A DNA stretch of 46,680 bases from JAPEKQ01 sp964597945. GTDB taxonomy: Bacteria > Joyebacterota > Joyebacteria > Joyebacterales > Joyebacteraceae. The DNA lies in the NCBI GenBank assembly GCA_964597945.1, contig CAZRAD010000003.1, positions 1 to 46,680 of the forward strand, in the 5' to 3' direction. The number at the start of each line of letters is the position of its first letter. Position 1 is the stretch's first letter. Made by a program: the position numbers and the translations under genes. This document shows positions 42,485 to 46,680 of this stretch, in pieces. The notes under the pieces were generated by a model. The model ran no database searches, was not told the origin of the DNA, and was given only the letters and a program-made list of their open reading frames with translations.

Positions 42485-43768
42485 ATGACATCCCGAGTGA
42501 TGCAGTTCGCCCTCTCGCTTCTCTCCGTCGCGCTCCTCTCCGTCTTCTTTTCGGTCTCCCAGGCAGGCGTTATCCACGTTGACCAGGCCGGCGGCGGCGA
42601 CTATGAGATCATCCAGGATGGGATCAACGCTGCGACGTACGGAGACACGGTCCTCGTGGCTCCGGGAACCTACTACGAACATCTCTACATGGGACCGGCG
42701 GCGGACGGCGTCACGCTGCGTGGCGAGTTCGGCCCTGAGCAGACCACGGTCCACAACGAATCCACATACCCCTACTCCGTGTTGTTCTGCGAGGACGTCG
42801 GCGCGGACACGCGGGTGGAAGGACTGACCTTCGACGGTGGCTACTCGGACGCCCACGGTGGCGGCATCCGCTGCGACCGTGCGCACGTGCGAATCGAGAA
42901 CGTCTCGGTGACGAGTTGCAGCGCACTGGAGTCTCACGGTGGCGGCATCGCCGGCCAAGGCAGCGACCTCGTCGTTCTCAGCAGCATGATCGGAAACAAC
43001 CGATCGGGGATCGGCGGAGGCATCTCGATCGACGGAGGATCCCTGTACGCTGAGGGCAATCTCGTGGCGGGAAACAGCGCCGACTGGATCTCGCTCGATC
43101 GCATCGGCGGCGGGATCTACATCTCCTGCGACGGAGCCGACATCATCGACAACCAGATCGAGTCGAATAACGCTCTGGACGGAGGGGGCATCGCAGTCGA
43201 CCGCAGCAGCAACATCTCGATCACCGGGAATCGCATCATCAACAACTCGGCGACCGACAGGGCCGGCGGTATCTACATCTTCGAGAGCGACTGCGTCGTC
43301 TCGGGCAACGCGATCACGGGCAACTACGCCATCACGACAGGTGGAGGAGCCGTGGACATCGATCTCTCGGAGACGCCATCGAGACTCGACCCACCGGTCT
43401 TCACGGGGAACACGTTCTTCGGCAACATCGCCTATGGATGCGAAGCTGCCATTCGCGTTCATGACGGGGGCCAGCCGCCGGAGTTCAACGGCAACTACTT
43501 CGCCGATGCCACGACGTATGAGGTGCTTGTGGTCACATCACCCGAGCGGCTCACCATCGACTTCACGGGCAACTGGTGGGACACGGAGGATCCGCTCGAG
43601 ATCGCCGGCAAGATCTACGACTGCGATGACAACGGTGGACTCGCCTGGTGTGTCGATTACTCTGACTGGTGCGATGAAGCGTCGTGCGGCGGGCAAGCGA
43701 CATCCGTCGAGGAGACGCCTGGAACGACCCCAGTCAGCTGGGGGCAGCTGAAGAGCCTCTACCGATAG
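42485..43768 (+). CDS. Secreted parallel beta-helix protein with SWGQLKSLYR end
   Basis: 427 residues from ATG 42485, with GGGGGA upstream. A signal peptide (about 1-27, ending 'SVSQAG') is followed by 'IHVDQAGGGDYEIIQDGINAA', the usual entrance to right-handed beta-helix (pectate-lyase or NosD-like) proteins. Short repeats of the type 'GGGI...I.NN...' follow ('GGGISIDGGSLY', 'GGGIYISCDGAD', 'GGGIAVDRSSN', 'AGGIYIFESD'). No catalytic signature of a pectinase is apparent; it may bind carbohydrate or be structural. After an acidic Cys-containing stretch the chain ends with 'TPVSWGQLKSLYR', which looks like a C-terminal sorting-type motif rather than part of the helix. Confidence 0.82.
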   Translation: MTSRVMQFALSLLSVALLSVFFSVSQAGVIHVDQAGGGDYEIIQDGINAATYGDTVLVAPGTYYEHLYMGPAADGVTLRGEFGPEQTTVHNESTYPYSVLFCEDVGADTRVEGLTFDGGYSDAHGGGIRCDRAHVRIENVSVTSCSALESHGGGIAGQGSDLVVLSSMIGNNRSGIGGGISIDGGSLYAEGNLVAGNSADWISLDRIGGGIYISCDGADIIDNQIESNNALDGGGIAVDRSSNISITGNRIINNSATDRAGGIYIFESDCVVSGNAITGNYAITTGGGAVDIDLSETPSRLDPPVFTGNTFFGNIAYGCEAAIRVHDGGQPPEFNGNYFADATTYEVLVVTSPERLTIDFTGNWWDTEDPLEIAGKIYDCDDNGGLAWCVDYSDWCDEASCGGQATSVEETPGTTPVSWGQLKSLYR

Positions 43769-43795
43769 CGCCCACATGCCTCCGGAGGAACACCC

Positions 43796-44827
43796 TTGCA
43801 TCTACGTCCTCACAGCGCCGTGGCAGCGCTTGCCACGATCGTGCTCGTTGTACTGGCAGTTCTTGGCTGTGCGTCAGACTCCGCCAACCCTGACAACTCC
43901 GCACAGACAGCCACTCTGGCGGTCCCCGACCATCTCGGTCCGCCTCCCGGCAGCTACACGATCGACGGTGATGCGCGACCGGTCGTCATCCCGTTCGAGT
44001 ACTACGGGATGAACCTCATGGTCGATGCGGAGATGAGCGGCACTCCCATCAAGATGCTCATCGACAACGGCGTGATGTGGGACGAGCTCTGGTTCTTCAC
44101 GAACACTCTTACCGATTCGCTGGGCATCGAGTACGAACAGGCGCTGGAGGTCACGGGCGCCGGCGAAGGTGAAGGGATGGACTCGTTCACGGCGTCGGAT
44201 GTGGCGATTCGGTTCGGAGACGTTCAGTTCACCCACCAGCCCGCCATCATCACACCGGCAGGCCAGAGGATCAGCGAGATGTTCCCCGGTGTGGACGGCC
44301 AGCTCTGCGGGTGCTTCTTCAAGCACTTCGTGACCGAGTTCGATTTCGACGAGCAGCGTGTCATCCTGCATGAGCCCGCGGGCTACGTGTACGACGGTGA
44401 TGGCGTTGCGCTCCCGATGACGCGCGACGAGGTCGGCTCGTACAGCATCCCCGTGACGGTCGGGGTCGAAGGCGGGAAGCTGATCAACATGGACATCTTC
44501 ATCGACCTCGGCGGGGTCAACGTGGCGCATCTGGTCATCGATGAGGAGGCAGGGATCCTCCGGCCCGACGCGGAGCGCGTTCTTCTCGGCCACGGCGCGT
44601 CCGGACCCATCCACGGATACAGAGGCAAGCTCGAGAGCCTGACCGTCGGCGGATACACGCTCATCGAGCCGCCGACCGTGTTCACGGAGGCGCCTGAGGG
44701 TGGTGACAGCTCGAATGTCATCATCGGGCTCCCGGCGTTCCAGCGGTTCACGGTCGTGTTCGACTATTTCCGCGAGATCCTCTACCTCGAGCCGAACAGC
44801 CACTTCGCCGAGCCGTACGGGGAGTAG
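43796..44827 (+). CDS. Lipoprotein with aspartic-protease-like double lobe
   Basis: 343 residues from TTG 43796 with GGAGG 7 nt upstream. The signal peptide has lipobox 'LAVLGC' (about Cys25). Two beta-rich lobes follow the retropepsin-like pattern. Lobe 1 has 'GTPIKMLIDNG' and lobe 2 has 'NMDIFIDLGG', where proteases have DTG or DSG; 'NVIIGLPAFQRFTVVFDYFREILYLEPN' is the typical closing segment of such bacterial proteins. Catalytic Asp residues remain but the following residue is Asn or Leu, so activity is doubtful. It is 27 nt downstream of the beta-helix gene and probably co-transcribed. Confidence 0.7.
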   Translation: MHLRPHSAVAALATIVLVVLAVLGCASDSANPDNSAQTATLAVPDHLGPPPGSYTIDGDARPVVIPFEYYGMNLMVDAEMSGTPIKMLIDNGVMWDELWFFTNTLTDSLGIEYEQALEVTGAGEGEGMDSFTASDVAIRFGDVQFTHQPAIITPAGQRISEMFPGVDGQLCGCFFKHFVTEFDFDEQRVILHEPAGYVYDGDGVALPMTRDEVGSYSIPVTVGVEGGKLINMDIFIDLGGVNVAHLVIDEEAGILRPDAERVLLGHGASGPIHGYRGKLESLTVGGYTLIEPPTVFTEAPEGGDSSNVIIGLPAFQRFTVVFDYFREILYLEPNSHFAEPYGE

Positions 44828-44906
44828 GCGACCCGGACGTGCAGCTGGTGGCCCCGATGCGGGCCGGCCGGCGTGTTCAGCCCTGACTACCCGAAACCAG
44901 CCCCGC

Positions 44907-44935
44907 TTGCCGGGTCCCAGATTCCGTGCTACGAT
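44907..44935 (+). promoter_or_regulatory. Promoter of the threonyl-tRNA synthetase gene
   Basis: TTGCCG (44907-44912), 17 bp, TACGAT (44930-44935), each 4 of 6 matches, leading to a leader of about 75 nt. No T-box specifier or TGGNACCGCG element was seen in the leader. The rest of the 189-bp gap shows a GC palindrome near 44865 but no clear terminator. Confidence 0.45.
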
Positions 44936-45016
44936 ATGACGAAATCTCCCGATATCGGCACTGCCAGGATCTGAGGCGCCCGAGCCATCCGGACGGGTGC
45001 AGGAAGACGGTCTGCT

Positions 45017-46680
45017 ATGCGTATCCTTCTGATTCACGCTGATAAGTTCAGCTACCACGTCACCGAGAAGACCTCGGCGGTCTCGAAGCTCGCGGAGCTC
45101 GACGAGAGCCAGATGCAGGGCAGCTGCGGCGAGTCGCTCGTCGCGTTCATGGCCTCCGAGAAGCCCGACGAGAAGGGCGTCGACTCGGTCGCGGAGCAGG
45201 CCGCGGAGACCATCACCGACCAGGCGAAGCAGCTCTCGGTCGGCACGGTCATGCTCTACCCCTACGCGCACCTCTCGAGCGACCTCTCCTCCCCGCGCGT
45301 CGCGACGAAGGTGCTCGCGCGCATCCGCGAGCTCATGAGCGAGTCGGGCGAGTTCGAGGTGCTCGAGGCGCCGTTCGGGTTCTACAAGGGGTTCAACGTC
45401 GCCTGCAAGGGTCACCCCCTCTCCGAGCTCGCGAAGACCATCGCGCCGACCGATGCGAAGGGGAAGCCCGAGGACGAACACGCGTCCGAGGCGATCAAGG
45501 CCGAGGCTGAGCTTAAGTCCGACTGGCGCATCTACACGCCCGACGGCGGCGATGTCGAGGCGTGCGACTTCGATCTGTCGACGAGCCACGCGCTCAAGTG
45601 CATGTGTGACTACGAATTCGAGGGCTCGCGCGCGGTCACCGAGCCGCCGGCCCACATCGAACTGATGAAGCGTCTCGAACTCGTCGACTACGAGCCCGCG
45701 TCCGACAGCGGCAACATGCGGTGGTACCCGCAGGGCCAGCTGGTCAAGTGGCTCTGCGAGGAGCACGTCAGCGCGCTCACCAACGAGTACGGCGCGATGC
45801 GCGTCGAGACGCCGATCATGTACGACTACCAGCACCCGAATCTGAAGAGCTACCTCAATAGATTTCCGGCGCGTCAGTACGTCGTCATCTCGGAGCAGAA
45901 GGAGTTCTTCCTGCGGTTCGCCGCGTGCTTCGGTCAGTACATGATGCAGCACGACATGCAGCTGTCGCACAGGATGCTCCCGTGCCGGCTCTTCGAGATC
46001 AGCCACTACTCGTTCCGACGCGAGCAGTCGGGCGAGCTCGCGGGCCTCAGGCGTCTGCGCACCTTCACCATGCCCGACCTCCACACGCTCGCAAAGGACC
46101 TCGTCCAGGCACGTGAGGAGTTCCTCAGGCAGATGGAGCTCGCGACCCGGTGCCTCGATGACTTCGGTCTCAAGTACGAGGTCGCGGTCCGGTTCGTCCG
46201 CGACTTCCTCGATGAGGACCCGGAGTTCGGGCGCTCGATCGCGAAGCAGGCCGACAGGCCGATGCTCGTCGAGATCTGGGACCAGCGGTTCTTCTACTTC
46301 GTCGCGAAGCTCGAGTTCAACTTCGTCGACGCGCAGGGAAAGGCGTTCTGTCTCTCGACCGTTCAGATCGACGTCGAGAACACCGAGCGGTTCGATATCG
46401 ACTACGTCGATGAGGACGGTCAGAAGAAGCGACCCGTTCTCATGCACACCTCGGTCTCGGGCGCCATCGACCGCGTCATCTGCGCCATCCTCGAGCAGCA
46501 GGCGATGAAGATCGAGAAGAAGGAAGTCCCGATGCTCCCGGTCTGGCTCGCCCCGACTCAGGTGAGGGTCATCCCGGTGGCGGAGCGCCACACCGAGTTC
46601 TGTGAGGCGCTCGTCGAGAAGATCCCGTTCCGCACGGACTTCGACGACCGTGAGATGAGCGTCGGCAAGAAGATCCGCGA
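45017..46680 (+). CDS. thrS: Threonyl-tRNA synthetase, archaeal type, 3' end outside window
   Basis: 554 complete codons are visible. Residues 1-145 form the archaeal N-terminal editing domain, related to D-Tyr-tRNA deacylase, which removes serine wrongly attached to tRNA-Thr: 'MRILLIHADKFSYHV', 'MLYPYAHLSSDLSSP' and 'APFGFYKGFNVACKGHPLSEL'. The class II core follows: 'MRVETPIMYDYQHP', 'FAACFGQYM', 'YSFRREQSGELAGLRRLRTFTMPDLH'. The anticodon-binding domain starts at 'LPVWLAPTQVRVIPV'. The bacterial TGS and N2 editing domains are absent. The purine-rich AGGAAG upstream is about 11 nt from the ATG. Possible inter-domain transfer. Confidence 0.93.
   Translation, partial: MRILLIHADKFSYHVTEKTSAVSKLAELDESQMQGSCGESLVAFMASEKPDEKGVDSVAEQAAETITDQAKQLSVGTVMLYPYAHLSSDLSSPRVATKVLARIRELMSESGEFEVLEAPFGFYKGFNVACKGHPLSELAKTIAPTDAKGKPEDEHASEAIKAEAELKSDWRIYTPDGGDVEACDFDLSTSHALKCMCDYEFEGSRAVTEPPAHIELMKRLELVDYEPASDSGNMRWYPQGQLVKWLCEEHVSALTNEYGAMRVETPIMYDYQHPNLKSYLNRFPARQYVVISEQKEFFLRFAACFGQYMMQHDMQLSHRMLPCRLFEISHYSFRREQSGELAGLRRLRTFTMPDLHTLAKDLVQAREEFLRQMELATRCLDDFGLKYEVAVRFVRDFLDEDPEFGRSIAKQADRPMLVEIWDQRFFYFVAKLEFNFVDAQGKAFCLSTVQIDVENTERFDIDYVDEDGQKKRPVLMHTSVSGAIDRVICAILEQQAMKIEKKEVPMLPVWLAPTQVRVIPVAERHTEFCEALVEKIPFRTDFDDREMSVGKKIR

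Noticed and set aside
44936..45016. T-box riboswitch in the thrS leader
   Set aside because: No TGGNACCGCG antiterminator element and no terminator stem were found; the leader is only about 75 nt.
43874..46591. 905-codon open frame on the minus strand opposite thrS and the aspartic-protease-like gene
   Set aside because: A mirror frame of well-supported genes; low-complexity Arg/Glu/Asp/Leu composition and no family motif.

Overview
This 46.7 kb, GC-rich window (clearly above 60% G+C by eye) is densely packed bacterial chromosome. Lipoprotein signal peptides point to a diderm. Several traits suggest an uncultured candidate phylum near the FCB group (Eisenbacteria- or Krumholzibacteriota-like): large secreted beta-sandwich proteins, a secreted beta-helix protein ending in SWGQLKSLYR, and strings of AP-superfamily 'alkaline phosphatase family' proteins. 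That assignment rests on recalled family resemblance only. No rRNA, tRNA, CRISPR array, phage or IS element was seen.

Layout: nearly everything from 1 to 41262 is on the minus strand. From right to left there is a complete NiFe-hydrogenase maturation set (hypF, two small genes, hypC, hypD, hypE, hypA, hypB); cytochrome c maturation system II (resB, ccsA); a VanZ-like protein; hisS; aspS; and a membrane sulfatase-fold protein with Thr at the nucleophile position. A two-gene lipoprotein operon (coiled coil, then double LysM) follows with its own promoter and terminator. Next comes phoH-pgpH-ybeY, two CNNM/CorC proteins, DUF502, mgtE, recO, glyQ and glyS.

The most distinctive part is 2258-12620: six consecutive paralogous exported AP-superfamily phosphodiesterase-like proteins, five of them lipoproteins, followed by a GT-C glycosyltransferase fused to TPRs. 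Four of the six end in a near-identical tail ending LGYI. One has lost several active-site residues. I propose this as a candidate undescribed envelope glycan- or lipid-modification system; its function is unknown. Left of it, a secreted protein running off the edge is preceded by a perfect-consensus promoter and a roughly 290-nt leader with clear base-pairing, which is a candidate structured RNA.

The plus-strand block on the right (41424-46680) holds an FmdE-like protein overlapping an ECF-type transporter S component, the secreted beta-helix protein, a lipoprotein with an aspartic-protease-like fold and altered DTG motifs, and the start of an archaeal-type threonyl-tRNA synthetase with an N-terminal editing domain. 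The hyp genes and the FmdE/ECF pair diverge from a shared 160-bp region. No hydrogenase structural gene lies in the window.
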